Position numbers and translations under genes: made by a program | Part shown: positions 1-11,897 of the stretch, piece by piece | How the letters are laid out: the number at the start of each line of letters is the position of its first letter | How positions within the stretch are numbered: position 1 is the first letter of the stretch | Notes under the pieces: model-generated | Database searches by the model: none | Told to the model about the DNA's origin: nothing | What the model saw: only the letters and a program-made list of their open reading frames with translations | Source of the DNA: Mesostigma viride | Taxonomy: Eukaryota; Streptophyta; Mesostigmatophyceae; Mesostigmatales; Mesostigmataceae | Direction: 5' to 3' | DNA: 64,000 nucleotides | Assembly: GCA_009746045.1 (NCBI GenBank) | Contig: RPFO01000497.1 | Coordinates: 1,178,470 to 1,242,469 of the forward strand

Positions 1-658
1 ATGCACCCCATGCCTGCACTGCACAAATCACAAGATGCACCCCATGCCTGCACTGCACAAATCACAAGATGCACCCCATGCCTGCACTGCACAAATCACA
101 AGATGCACCCCATGCCTGCACTGCACAAATCACAAGATGCACCCCATGCCTGCACTGCACAAATCACAAGATGCACCCCATGCCTGCACTGCACAAATCA
201 CAAGATGCACCCCATGCCTGCACTGCACAAATCACAAGATGCACCCCATGCCTGCACTGCACAAATCACAAGATGCACCCCATGCCTGCACTGCACAAAT
301 CACAAGATGCACCCCATGCCTGCACTGCACAAATCACAAGATGCACCCCATGCCTGCACTGCACAAATCACAAGATGCACCCCATGCCTGCACTGCACAA
401 ATCACAAGATGCACCCCATGCCTGCACTGCACAAATCACAAGATGCACCCCATGCCTGCACTGCACAAATCACAAGATGCACCCCATGCCTGCACTGCAC
501 AAATCACAAGATGCACCCCATGCCTGCACTGCACAAATCACAAGATGCACCCCATGCCTGCACTGCACAAATCACAAGATGCACCCCATGCCTGCACTGC
601 ACAAATCACAAGATGCACCCCATGCCTGCACTGCACAAATCACAAGATGCACCCCATG
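1..658. repeat. 34-bp minisatellite array
   Basis: A head-to-tail array of a 34-bp unit that begins ATGCACCCCATGCCTGCACT and ends in CACAAATCACAAG. About 19 nearly identical copies start at 1, 35, 69 and so on to 613, and a partial copy begins at 647. The array starts at the window edge, so its true left end is not seen. Because 34 is not a multiple of 3 and the unit lacks stops, all three forward frames are open. The resulting open frames are an artefact of the repeat. Confidence 0.97.
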
Positions 659-939
659 GGACCCACATCCCATATGGCTAGTCTCATGGGGCGATTGGTT
701 GCTGCATGTGCTGTAGTTTGATCGATTCCCTCACCAGCCATCCTCTGACCTCTTCAAAGCATGGTACGGTTCGTGGAATCGGCTTCGGTTGCTGTGGTGA
801 TGTAAGTTGGGACCTGGCTTTGTGGTCTACAACATTACCATGATGCGGCCCACACGGCGAGGAAGAGGGATCAACTGGAGCCCACGTGACATAGCAAAGA
901 GCCTGGTCATCCGCCATCCCAGTTAGCCACGTACAAGTA

Positions 940-1036
940 TGTATACTTGGTTACTATTATACTTTGTTACTATTATACTTTGTTACTATTATACTTTGTT
1001 ACTATTATACTTGGTCACTGTTATACTTGGTTACTA
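940..1036. repeat. Short 16-bp tandem repeat
   Basis: About five or six copies of a 16-bp unit close to TTACTATTATACTTTG, becoming imperfect at both ends. The stretch from 659 to 939 shows nothing recognisable. Confidence 0.8.
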
Positions 1037-1131
1037 TTATATATGTGCATCAGTATGTATACTTGGATACTTATTATGTAACAAAACGCTGTCCTGGTCC
1101 ACCCTGCCCATGCACAATGCCTGCCACACCT

Positions 1132-1345
1132 GCACGCACACGCACACGCACACGCACACGCACACGCACACGCACACGCACACGCACACGCACACGCACA
1201 CGCACACGCACACGCACACGCACACGCACACGCACACGCACACGCACACGCACACGCACACGCACACGCACACGCACACGCACACGCACACGCACACGCA
1301 CACGCACACGCACACGCACACGCACACGCACACGCACACGCACAC
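1132..1345. repeat. (ACACGC)n microsatellite
   Basis: An almost pure hexanucleotide run of about 35 copies of ACACGC. Open frames across it on both strands (Thr-Arg, Cys-Val and similar) are repeat artefacts. Confidence 0.97.
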
Positions 1346-1485
1346 AATACTATACTATACTATACTATACTATACTATACTATACTATACTATACTATAC
1401 TATACTATACTATACTATACTATACTATACTATACTATACTATACTATACTATACTATACTATACTATACTATACCATACTATAC
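1346..1485. repeat. (ATACT)n microsatellite
   Basis: A pentanucleotide run of about 28 copies of ATACT directly abutting the preceding hexanucleotide run, with one variant unit near 1474. Confidence 0.95.
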
Positions 1486-2031
1486 TACAGTGACCACACG
1501 CACACAATACTATACTATAGTGACCACACACACAGACTATACTATAGTGACCACACGCACACAATACTATACTAGAGTGACCACACACAGACTATACTAT
1601 AGTGACCACACAAACACAGACTATATATAGTGACCACACGCACACAATACTATACTATAGTGACCACACACACACACTATACTATAGTGACCACACGCAC
1701 ACAATACTATACTATAGTGACCACACACACACAGACTATACTATAGTGACCACAGAAACACAGACTACACTATAGTGACCACACGCACACAGACTATACT
1801 ATAGTGACCACACAAACACAGACTACACTATAGTGACCACACAAACACAGACTACACTATAGTGACCACACGCACACAGACTATACTATGGTGACCACAC
1901 GCACACAATACTATACTATAGTGACCACACGCACACACTACTATACTATAGTGACCACACGCACACACTACTATACTATAGTGACCACACGCACACAATA
2001 CTATACTATAGTGACCACACGCACACAATAC
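1486..2031. repeat. Composite minisatellite, unit about 25-37 bp
   Basis: Some 18 irregular copies of a unit made of CTATACTATAGTGACCACAC followed by GCACACAATA or ACACACAGA. Each unit joins a piece of the upstream ATACT run, the linker GTGACC and a piece of the upstream ACACGC run, so it appears to have been built from its two neighbours. Confidence 0.9.
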
Positions 2032-2039
2032 GCATGGTG

Positions 2040-2880
2040 TCTCAGACACACCTGCGCCGTAATCGACCCCTGGGTGCGTGCTGGCATGCCCTGAATGAGT
2101 GGGGCCCACCGCCTGCACGACGCGACACTGCGAGGACGCCTGCAGGCGTGGCTGCGTTTGGAGCCAGTGCAGCAGAGCAAAGTACTGCCGGTGGCGGACG
2201 CAAGCGGAAGAGACGTTGCCGGAACAGATGTCGGTGGGGCACGACATAGCCAGCACAGGTGGTGGTGGCGGGCGCAAGTGATGAAGCACATGCCGATGGT
2301 CGGTGGTCGGGTCATAAACAAGGAGGTTACATAAACAACAAGGTACATGACTTCGTAAACAACAAGGTGGTGGGTGGCCAGGTCATAAACACTGAGGTTG
2401 GGGCGGCGAGCAACAGGGAGCACGAGGTTACATGTCGGCAGGGGATCGGCAAGGAGGGGGGTAGATTGTGGAATGTTGCGACTGCTTGCCTTTGATAGCC
2501 GTAACCCTCTTTTTCATGTCCTCAACCATGCGCAGCCCTGTCCACATCGTCCTCTGATGGGGCGAACTCTGCGGCACTTAAACGAGTGAGAAATGGAAGC
2601 ATGTTCATTCCACATCTGCATGCTTTGGCCAATACGTTTTCAGATGCTGCCACATGTCACACAGAGAGAAGACCATGCGTTTCTAGAGGGCAATGCTGCG
2701 CGGAACGGTGCAGCCCATCCCTAACACGAAGAAGGGGCTATGTTTAACTAGTGGGTGAATGGTGCGACCCATTTCTAACATGAAGAATGAGTGACGTTTC
2801 ACGGGTGGGGGGGTTCAGCAGGGGCTGCAACGACGCGGTGACTCGAAGCTTAGAAAGGAGGCGGAAGCCAGGCATTTTCC
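2040..2880. other. No gene recognised
   Basis: I see no convincing coding sequence. At 2290-2400 there are a few degenerate copies of a motif like CATAAACAACAAGGT. The rest looks like ordinary intergenic sequence. Confidence 0.5.
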
Positions 2881-2883
2881 CTA

Positions 2884-4094
2884 CTACGGTAGTACTTCTA
2901 GTACTGCATTACCGATACTAGTAAACGTGACAGTTGGTACTAGTGTGGGTGAAGGCGTTGGTGGCAATGGCAGCCAAGAAAAAAAACACAGATTGAAGTC
3001 TTGGCCGGCGGTTTCGAGAAATTGGAACAGGAGAAGCCGCAAGGCGTGCCCTCCTGCCCTAAATGTGCCTTTGAGAAAGTTTCTTAGAGGAGAAGTTTGT
3101 TGAGTTTCCAAGCAACATGCATGCATGAAGATAGACCAATGACATAGAACCTGCACGCACGTCTGCACGCGCTGTTTATATGAAGATGATCAGACTCAGA
3201 GAGCTAGCTGCCGAGGGCGCAGTAAGGCACACCCAGACTTTGAGGGCAGGGAAGGTGACCATGGACAGCATGCCAGACAGGCGGGTCTCAGCTTTGCCAC
3301 TAACATGCTTCCCGCGGGGCGTGTAAGGTCTACTTGAAAAGCTGGTTGCGGCTATCAGCCTCAGCACACTTGGCGCGTATTTCATGTCAATAGGGTACAA
3401 AAGCATTACCTGCCCGGTGCCGGGGGCAAACTCGTAGCTTGTGAATAGTAGGCGCAATGAAGCGTTCTTGACAGCTCCCACAAGGCGCCAACTGTGAACC
3501 AATTGTCATTAGACGGTGGACCACCCCAACTCTTATTCAATTGAGAGAGAATCGGCACTACTATTTAATTGATTAAAATTCGTGACCGCAAAGGCTAGGG
3601 AGTTGCGAAGTTTTACTTCACCTGAGGGTTAGAAGAGAGCTCGATAAAAACAAAACCAGACTTCCGCCTATAAGGTCATTGTGCAGCTGCCTCGTAAGGG
3701 ACGTTTTCAAAAGTTCCCAAAATTGCCAAAGTTGGCTAACGGCATCTGCGGCTGCACAGCTAGAGGTTGAATTCATGAATAAATCCGGTAAATATTGAGT
3801 TTCCATGATTTCCCAAGGGCACTTTGTGTGTCTGGTTCGTTACATCAGCGGTAAAAGGGCAACGACCACTGTTTCCATTTGCTCCTGGATGTTATCCACA
3901 TTATATATAATTGTGGCAGCAATAGCCAGCATTATATAGCCAGCACTAGCCAGTGGAATGTGTCTGCGAAAGCTATTGGCAGGTTCCATGGCTAGGCCTA
4001 GATGCCACGTGCATGGGTGCATCCCAATGTCCACGTGTCCACAGAAGATGGAAAGCTGACACCCAGCTCTGGCGCCTGTAAAACCAACTTGCAT
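2884..4094 (-). other. Possible unidentified spliced gene, weak
   Basis: Several minus-strand open stretches lie close together (3840-4094, 3618-3806, 3176-3502, 2884-3168). Two have plausible donor sites: CAG|GTAATG near 3410 and CCTCAG|GTGAAG near 3620. One piece reads KNASLRLLFTSYEFAPGTGQ just before a donor and looks protein-like. The pieces could not be joined into one continuous frame and no family was recognised. This may be an exon set of an unknown gene, a decayed gene, or chance. It lies head-to-head with the kinase gene starting at 4360. Confidence 0.2.
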
Positions 4095-4359
4095 GCCCAG
4101 AAAGCCGCCACGTCAGCATTCCACAGAACTTGTTCGTCCATTTTCTATGTCCAAAAAAGTTGGGAGTAAATTAGGTACGTAACCAGTGAAACCTCATATT
4201 CAGCATACGTTTGTCCTAGTATTTATTGTCACTGACAGGCAAGCGAGCCATGGCGAACCGGCAAAGTGTGTAAGCAGCCATCCTATGCGTGGACGAATAA
4301 GTTTTACGGAATTAGTAAAAATCTGGCGTAGGCCCCGCAAATGTAGCTCATAAATCATA

Positions 4360-7300
4360 ATGGGTCAAGCGAGCAGTGTCCTTGGCTTCAAGTCGTCCCG
4401 CAGCAGATCCCCTACCGACAGCGGACCCGTGGACAGCCCGGCGTACGCCAGGCAACTGAACGCCAGCGGGCCAGCGGAGGCGTGGCCTCCCTCGGACTAT
4501 GACAATCATGCAAGGTGTGTCACGTACATCGACCATGATATGCGATAATTATTGTAGATAACAGCCCCCATTCAAAAAGGAGCTTGCGTAACGTGAGTTC
4601 AAGCTCTATGCAGGCCATCCCAGGTTCAGCTTGCCGCCAGCCATCGATGGGTTATTTTGAAGGGGCGCACCCTACAGCTGCAGCCACGTACCCAAGCCAT
4701 GGCTTCCCTTTAGTTAGACATCCACCCTGTGCATCGAGACGTGAAGGTGTGGCGTGCGCCATATCCCGAACGAACCCATTCTTGGGGCCATTCGGTTGTA
4801 GTTCCTTTCGCAGGTTTGGCATTGTCCTTTGCCGCCGTGTGCTTAGGACTATCTGCCAGTAGTTTCCCCCCTAACTTGCTACGATGCCACCCTTGAAATG
4901 CTAGCAATCCCCCCCCCTTTCGATTGATACCGGTTACCTCCCCCTTCATTTTTGAGAGTTTCCGCCCTCACTCGCTCGGCTCCTCGTGGTGTGACGTCCT
5001 TGCCTGCACGTCATGTAGTTCACTCACCCCGTGCATTAGTTAGTACTCCGAAATATTTCAAGTCTTCAGCCCGTCATCTTTGCACGAGTCAAGACCGCGC
5101 GGGCTGTCATTTATAATCCTGGTAACCGCTCCCACCGCTGCTGATGGCCCACCCACCCCTACCCTGCACTGTCGCAACAGGCATGCCGTGTCCCGGCTGC
5201 AGGCCTCCCACCCCCAGGGAAACAATCCCGCCCCTGTGCCCCTGGACAAGGCTGTCGTTGAGGACATCTGCGCTGCGTTCGGAGGAGACCTGCACGCCGC
5301 CGAGCGAGCCTTGGCAGAGATGCTGCCGGGGGTAGATGTGGCGTGCGCGCTGGTGTGTGTGGGAACATGGCCTGGCTGGACCCTACATTAAGGCCCTTTT
5401 CGTGGCCTCCTTGTTGGCACCCCTTTTTTTGGCCCCCCTTGTTTGGCCCTCTCTCTTTGACCCCCTTTCTTTGGGCCCCTCTGTTTGGCACCCTTGGATG
5501 TCCCCTTTGTTTGGCTCCGCGGGGCCTATATCCCCTTCCAGCTGATCTTGTCCTGCCAAGAGCGTGCTTGCATTTGCCACGGCTGCGTCTTGCACGACAA
5601 TGGCCCCATCCCCATGGACATAACGAGGAACGTTTGGTTTGCATAGGCACCCGCCCGTTGCGTGCATGTGAGCCCACGCACGCACCACCCGGCACAGCCA
5701 CACAAGCACATCGTGGATGCGAGAGAGAGGTGCGGCAGCGGTGCAGAGAGCCCCCCGCCACCCAACCCATTCTCCGTCTTTCTGCCTCACATGTGCGCGC
5801 GAGTGCGCACCCACCTCCACACACACACACACACAAACCATGACCTGCAGGCCGCCTGCCGTGACCAGCGCTCCCATGGTGCACCACCTGGCAACGGCCC
5901 CCGGCCAGGTGCCCCCTCCCCTACCGCAGCCTCTGCCGGAGCCAACTCGCAGGCTCGCCCACCTCCTATGCCATCTAGTTCCCAGCCACAACCCGTGCGG
6001 CAAGGGTCAGGGTCTCATGTACCCTCCGCTCCGCCGCTGCCGCCCGATCTGTTATCCCTCATCGGTAGACACCAAGCGAATGGCGGGGTGGTGCTTTCCT
6101 CACAGGCTCCTGGGGTGGGCGGCACTGCTGCTGCCACACGCAACGACACCCATGGTCACGGAGCACATAATCATAATGCGCCGCACCCATCCCATCAGCA
6201 GCCGCAGCACCGGGGTGGCGGGCAGGGCTCTTACGCGACGGCTGTGGAGCTGGGTAGGCCCATGCCCAGGCATGCGAGCGCAAGCAATACAACCGCACAG
6301 CATGCAGACCCTCCCTCCCGGCACGCGGATGACGACCAACATGCCACGAGGGGACAGGTGAGGGCGAGTGGCGGGGCGCCAAGTGGCCGCGTACCGGTGG
6401 CAACCCAGGTCGCGGGCCAGGGCTCCAGGAGCAATGTTGCAGGTGGCAGCAGGAACACATCTCTTGCTGGTGTCGGCGCTGGGCCTGCGGGCCTGCCCCG
6501 CGGCGGTGCCGGTAGCAGCAGCCATCACGTCGTGGTGTCCAACCCCAACGCCACCTCGGCCATTGCGACGACTCGCCCAGGGCAGCCGTCGCGGTCAGGG
6601 GATCGGTCTGGTGCGACCTCGGTGGGGTCAGGCGGCGCGAGGGGTACCGTAGGTGGGGATGATGCCGCCAGGGACCCCCTGGGGGCCGCCCGGGACGGCG
6701 ACGCAGTGGAGGTGCTGCCCCAGCCCGGCAGCCTCCGTGTGTACGACCTGGAGGAGCTTGGGAGTGGGCGGGGTGGTGTTGCGGAGGACAGCATCTACTG
6801 CAGCGGCGGCCTGTTTGCGGATGTGCTGCAAAAGGCGGGCGGCGACGTGGCGCGCGCGCAGGCATTCATGCGTGAGCTGGGGATCTCGGTCGGGGCAGTG
6901 GGGAGTGTGTGCTTGCAACCGGGGCGTCTGCCGCCGCAGCCACCACCACCAGGTGGGCAGGGAGGACCAACGGGTGGGCAGCCACCGCAGCAGCAACCGC
7001 AGCTGCAGCCTCGATCACAGCAGCGACTGCATCAAGAGCAGCATCGGCTGGGGCATGTGGTCGGTGGGGCATTGCCTGGCGAAGGGGCGGCAGCAGATGC
7101 GGGTCATGCATCAGCTACCATCAACGAGATTGAGGCACGTCGAGGAGGGGCCCCTCAACGGCAGCAGCAGCAGCAGCAGCAGCCGCAGCAGAATGGTGTG
7201 GGCACGAGGCAAGGGCACCCTCCCCGGCCGCCTCATGCCGACAGCACACCGGCAGGTAGCAGGGACAAAGGGGCCAATGGACACGGAAGCAGGGCCAGTG

Positions 7301-10300
7301 CGGCGTCCGCCAATGGCGATGGTAGAGCTGGCCCCGGCAGAACAGCCATCGGTGTGGCTGGTTCCAGCGGCCAGAATCATGGCAGCGCTGCAGCTGCCTC
7401 CAGTGCTGGTGCGGCTGCCCCAGAGGCCCTGCCAGAGGGGTCCCGGCAGCCGGCACCTGTTCCGTCTCCTGCCAATGGCCCAGCAGGGGCGGCGGAGTCT
7501 GGGCATGCACCACAGGGGCAGCAACAACAGGTTAAGGCTCCGCCATCCGTGGCGGGGAACGACTCGCGGGCGCCAGCAGTGGGACTGGCTGTGGTCACCA
7601 CGGTCCCCAAGCCGGGTCCTCTGCGTCAGCCGCTGCGCCCTGGCCATGTGTTCCTGTTCAGCTACCGCGCGCTGTTTAAGGCGACGGACGGGTTTGCGCA
7701 GGAGAGGGTGCTGGGGGCTGGGGGCTTTGGGAAGGTGTACAGGGGGGACCTGCATGGGATGCAGGTCGCCATCAAGTCGGTGGGTGAGAGTGTGCTAGTT
7801 GTGATGTGCTTACTTTGTAAAGTGATGGTGAAATGCATGAAGTGGTTGAAGACTTGAACCCATCCCGTTGATGCGTGAGATTGTGTAACTGCTGCAACAA
7901 TTGTAGTGGGAGGGAAAGTGGTTGGTGATAAACTTTGAAGGTGTGTATAGAACGGGTTCAAGTATCAAGCCAGTGGGTGGGATATTGCTTGCCATTACCC
8001 CTCGTAGGTGGGACTCAACACAGGAGGCAGTCACCTGACTGGGCGCTCTAGGGGACCTTGGAGGGGAATCCGGAATCAAAGCAGCATTCTTGTTCACAAC
8101 GCTGCAGTCGTGTGCTTGCTTGCATGGTGACTGCATGCCTTGTAATTACAGTAACTTATGCTTTGTAGCTACAGTGACTTGGCTCCTCACCGACATGCAT
8201 CCGTAGGGCATCGTGGACTGCAATGGAAAGAGTCAGGACCAGCAGGGGGTGATCTGCGGGGGGGGATGTGAGCCGATTCCACCCTGGTGCTTTGGTGGTA
8301 CCGTTCAGTCCTAGCTAGCTTGGTCTGGGGCAGAGCTGGGCTACTTCCTGTTTTTCGCTTCCCACTCCCACTACTTGGCTGAAGGGTGGGCTTCATTGGC
8401 GCCCCCTTGGGTGCCAGTGCAGCCGTGACTGATTGGGTTTATACAACGCACCCTGTCTGGGGCACCATTATTGCAGCTGAAGGAGTAGAGCGTGCTGAGG
8501 TCAGCGTCCGGATGTCGACCACTGACCCTACTATATGATAGCGTTTCCAGACCTTGTCATGTGGACCACTGACCCTGCTATATGAAAGGGTGTCTAGACC
8601 TTATCATGTGGACCACTGACCCTAGGATGGGGTAGGGTTTCCAGACCTTATCATGTGGAACACTGACCCTGCTATATGAAAGGGTGTCCAGACCTTATCA
8701 TGTGGACCACTGACCCTACGATACGATAGGGTGTCCAGACCTTGTCATGTGGACCACTGACCCTAGGATACGATAGGGTGTCCAGACCTTGTCATGTGGA
8801 CCACTGACCCTGCTATATGAAAGGGTTTCCAGGCCTTATCATGTGGACCACTGACCCTACGATACGATAGGGTCTCCAGACCTTATCATGTGGACCACTG
8901 ACCCTAGGATATGATAAGGTCTCCAGAGCTATACCTGCCTCGCTGTTATGCCGTTCACAAGGCCTTTGCTTGCCTACGTCTTGTCCGATCACGTGCCCTG
9001 TCAGCGTGTCCTATCAATTTTATCATCCTCCACCTTGTGCTCCGTGTGGCCTTGCCTCCGCGTCTCGTGGGCGCCAGCTGGACAGCGACAGCATGCAGGG
9101 GGAGGCTGAGTTTGTTCGGGAGGTGGAGGTAGGACCGAGGTCAAGGGAGGGGGTGGGATGTGCAGGGCAGGGGAGTCTTAGACCAAAACGATCTATGCAG
9201 GCACTCCTTTTCCTTTGCATGTGGAAGTGTACAGCTTTGAATGCGCACATTTTGAGAGTCTCTGAGAGTCTGGGGGAGAATGGTTGGGGCCATGGAAGCA
9301 TCCTGCGTTCGTCGGCAGGTTGCCCTGCGGCTGACCCTGGCCACCCTCACCAGCGGTTGTCTAAGGATGTGTGAGACCATGACAATATTTTATGTTGTTA
9401 TTTGACATTATTTGAGAGCAGCTGGGGGAAGGATGGGTGCCGACGGTCATCAACTTGTTGACATGCTTCATGACACTGTGTGGGCCGTGCCGCTACCGTG
9501 CTGCTTTGGGTTGAGGAGGGGGGCAATGCTTGGCTGCAGATCTGTCATCGGTTGCTTGATTTGGCAGGCCACAATTTGCTTGCCCCTGGCATGAACACGA
9601 TGTGTGCCGCATGGCACAACCGCATCAATATCTGAGTTCTTATAACTGTTGCAATGGCATACTTCTATCTCTGGCCTGCGCTGGTTGTCTCAATGATACT
9701 GGCGGCTAGTGCGTCATGCCGGCCTGTTTGCCTGTCTCCCTTTTTGCAAGGCCGCACTCTGGGCCATCAACCGTGTGGCCTAGGCCCCAAGATGGAAGCC
9801 TTCCAGTGGACCTGCTGGGAGCGGCTTGCCAGGGCAGGGCCCGTACACCAGGGATCAAACGGCTGCATTGATGTCCGCCATTGCCTGGACTTTGACGTTT
9901 CCTCATCCCTTCCTTGTTACAAAAGGGGAGTGCCCTCTGCTCTATCACTTTGCACATTCACAGCTCCATCAGGCAGAGCATGGCGACAGTGCACGTACAA
10001 AGGGTGCAGGCCATCCTTTCCCGTAGCCTCTGTCAGTGCAGGCCAGAGAGTGACACTGGAAACAACGGCATGCTGCCCCGAGTTAAATCCTCCATGCGTT
10101 ATTTTGATGGTCTTTGACACGGCCTGTTTTGCTCTACCTGAACCAGTTCTGGCCCCAAAACTTGTACTGACAGTGGTTACTGATTGGTCAACCTGCGTTC
10201 CTGTCATGCACTGCGACAGGTGCTGGGAGAGTACCAGCAGGAGAATATTGTCCGCCTGGTGGGCTACTCCACCGATGAGGGGAACTACTGCCTGGTATGG

Positions 10301-11871
10301 TCTGGGCTCGCGAATAGCGCTCGGCACGCCGTTTTCATTGGTGCTACCTGTGTTCAGAGAGCCAGCCAGGGCACTTCTCAGGGGCGTCTGTGCTCAGCAT
10401 GGTTGGCATATTACTGGAACGCATACTATATCTAGTAATATTATTTTCTAGTATATTACAACGACGCAAAGAACGAACAACGTCAATACCCTGCAAGGCT
10501 AAAGGAGGCTAACAGAGAGATCGCGAACTGCTTTGCTGATGCTGACACATCCCATCCCCACCAGGTGTATGAATACATGGACGGCGGGAGCCTGCAAGAC
10601 CGTCTGGCACAGTCTAGGGAAGCTGGCGGCAGTGTGGGCGGGGCAGCCAGGGTGCGGCCTGATGGCACGTTGCTAGCATTAACGTGGCGGGAACGGCTTG
10701 CCCTCGCAGCCGACTGTGCAGCCGGCCTCAGCTTCCTGCACACCGGCCGCCCCCGCCCGCTTGTCCATTGTGATGTGAAGGTGAGGCCTGCTCACCACCA
10801 ATGATGTTGGCTTATGCATTCTGGTGCATGTCGTAGGGAATTGTGGCGCGGGATGGCGCACGAGGGCAAGCAGGTCATGCTTTGGTTAGGGTTAGCTCCA
10901 TCGTAAAAGGCAATCCAAACTGCTCACCTTCTTTGCATTGGCATAAGCATTACTGCCACAGTAATAATTTAACCGGTGCTTCTGCCTGTCACTGTTGATC
11001 TCTTTGTCTTCCCTTCAATATCCTATCATTCTTGAAGGTTCTCTTTATATAGAGTCAACTAAACACAAACGTTGCTATAATAGTGGCAGGACCGAGCTTT
11101 AATGGTCCGTATCTTCCAGGTTTCAGGCTGCGCTGGTTGTCGCAACAATACGGCACAACAATCCCATTCGAGGTGCTCGCTTTGCTGCCTGTATTAATGG
11201 GCGACCGCTATGGCTAGCAATAACAGGCAAACGATGCAGCGTTGATTGGAATGCACAGACGACCCCTCTATCCTCTAGCTGGGTATGCACTGAGACCTCT
11301 GGATGTGTCACACCCCTGCTTTGATTATTGTGACCGTTGCCATGCCCACCATCAGAGCGCCAATGTGCTGCTCAAGACGCTCCCTGCGGGCTTGGCCAAT
11401 CACAGCCATTCGGTGACCGTTGCAGCGCGCATCGGGGACGTGGGCCTGTGCCGGCTCGGCAAAGAGATCGAGACAAGTACCCCACATGGTGGCCGTTCAG
11501 CAGCCGTTATTGGCAGCTTTGGTTACGTAGACCCTGTTTATATGACCACGGGCCAGCTGCACTTGCTCAACGACTGTTTCTCCTTTGGGGTGGTGCTATT
11601 GGAGCTAATTACGGGCCTCCCTGCGGTATCTCCAGGGCTGGATCCCCCCTTTTTGAGCAGCCGGCTCCAGCCATGCCTGCAGCAGCCGGACCAGCTGGCG
11701 GGCATGGCGGATAAAGCGGCAGGGAAGTGGCCACCCCGCATTCTAGCGGGGCTTGCCTTTGTCGCAAGCCAATGCCTGGAGTACTCGCACATCAAGCGGT
11801 GCTCCATGCAGACCGCATCGCTGGCATTGCAGGATCTGCTCATGGAGGGAGAAAAAATAAAGGACGGATGA
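4360..11871 (+). CDS. RLK/Pelle-type protein kinase with CUE/UBA-like N-terminus
   Basis: Seven exons join in phase: 4360-4514, 5181-5331, 5851-7779, 9078-9128, 10220-10294, 10565-10780 and 11356-11871, giving 1030 residues. All introns are GT-AG. The protein starts MGQASS, a classic N-myristoylation pattern, which suggests membrane attachment. Residues about 71-102 (end DLHAAERALAEML) resemble a CUE/UBA-type ubiquitin-binding helix pair, and a similar motif (GGDVARAQAFMREL) occurs in exon 3. About 550 residues rich in Gly, Ala, Gln and Pro follow. The kinase domain begins near 700: glycine loop GAGGFG (724-729), VAIK lysine 744, helix-C Glu 760, HCDVK with Asp 857, Asn 862, and GYVDPVYMTTGQL for the usual DPE segment. 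Two sites are unusual: Cys replaces Arg of HRD (a non-RD kinase), and DFG is DVG (887-889). Catalytic residues K, E, D, N and D remain, so activity is possible. Substrate unknown. Confidence 0.9.
8517..8928. repeat. 47-bp minisatellite in kinase intron 3
   Basis: Nine consecutive 47-bp units beginning GACCACTGACCCT and ending TTATCATGTG or TTGTCATGTG, the last one truncated. Units differ mainly in the middle (CTATATGA, CGATACGA or GGATACGA). The array lies wholly inside the intron 7780-9077 of the kinase gene. Confidence 0.95.
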
Positions 11872-11880
11872 TGTGGCTGC

Positions 11881-11885
11881 TGTAA
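11881..11885 (+). terminator. TGTAA polyadenylation signal of the kinase gene
   Basis: TGTAA lies 9 bases after the kinase stop codon. TGTAA is the usual polyadenylation signal in chlorophyte algae. This one is unusually close to the stop, so the real signal may differ. Confidence 0.35.
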
Positions 11886-11897
11886 ATTCATTATCGA

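Noticed and set aside
1-721. Three long overlapping open frames
   Set aside because: They are translations of a 34-bp tandem repeat in all three frames; no protein gene behaves this way.
939-1575. Open frames with Thr-His or Thr-Arg runs and their antisense
   Set aside because: They come from the ACACGC and ATACT microsatellites.
6653-7798. 381-codon open frame overlapping the kinase exon
   Set aside because: It is an alternative frame of the GC-rich exon 5851-7779, whose own frame continues into the kinase domain.
8517-8928. CRISPR-like array
   Set aside because: The 47-bp units are contiguous with no unique spacers, and the array lies in a eukaryotic intron.
9654-10451. 265-codon plus-strand open frame
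   Set aside because: It covers a kinase intron and the 25-residue exon in the wrong frame, and it has no family resemblance.
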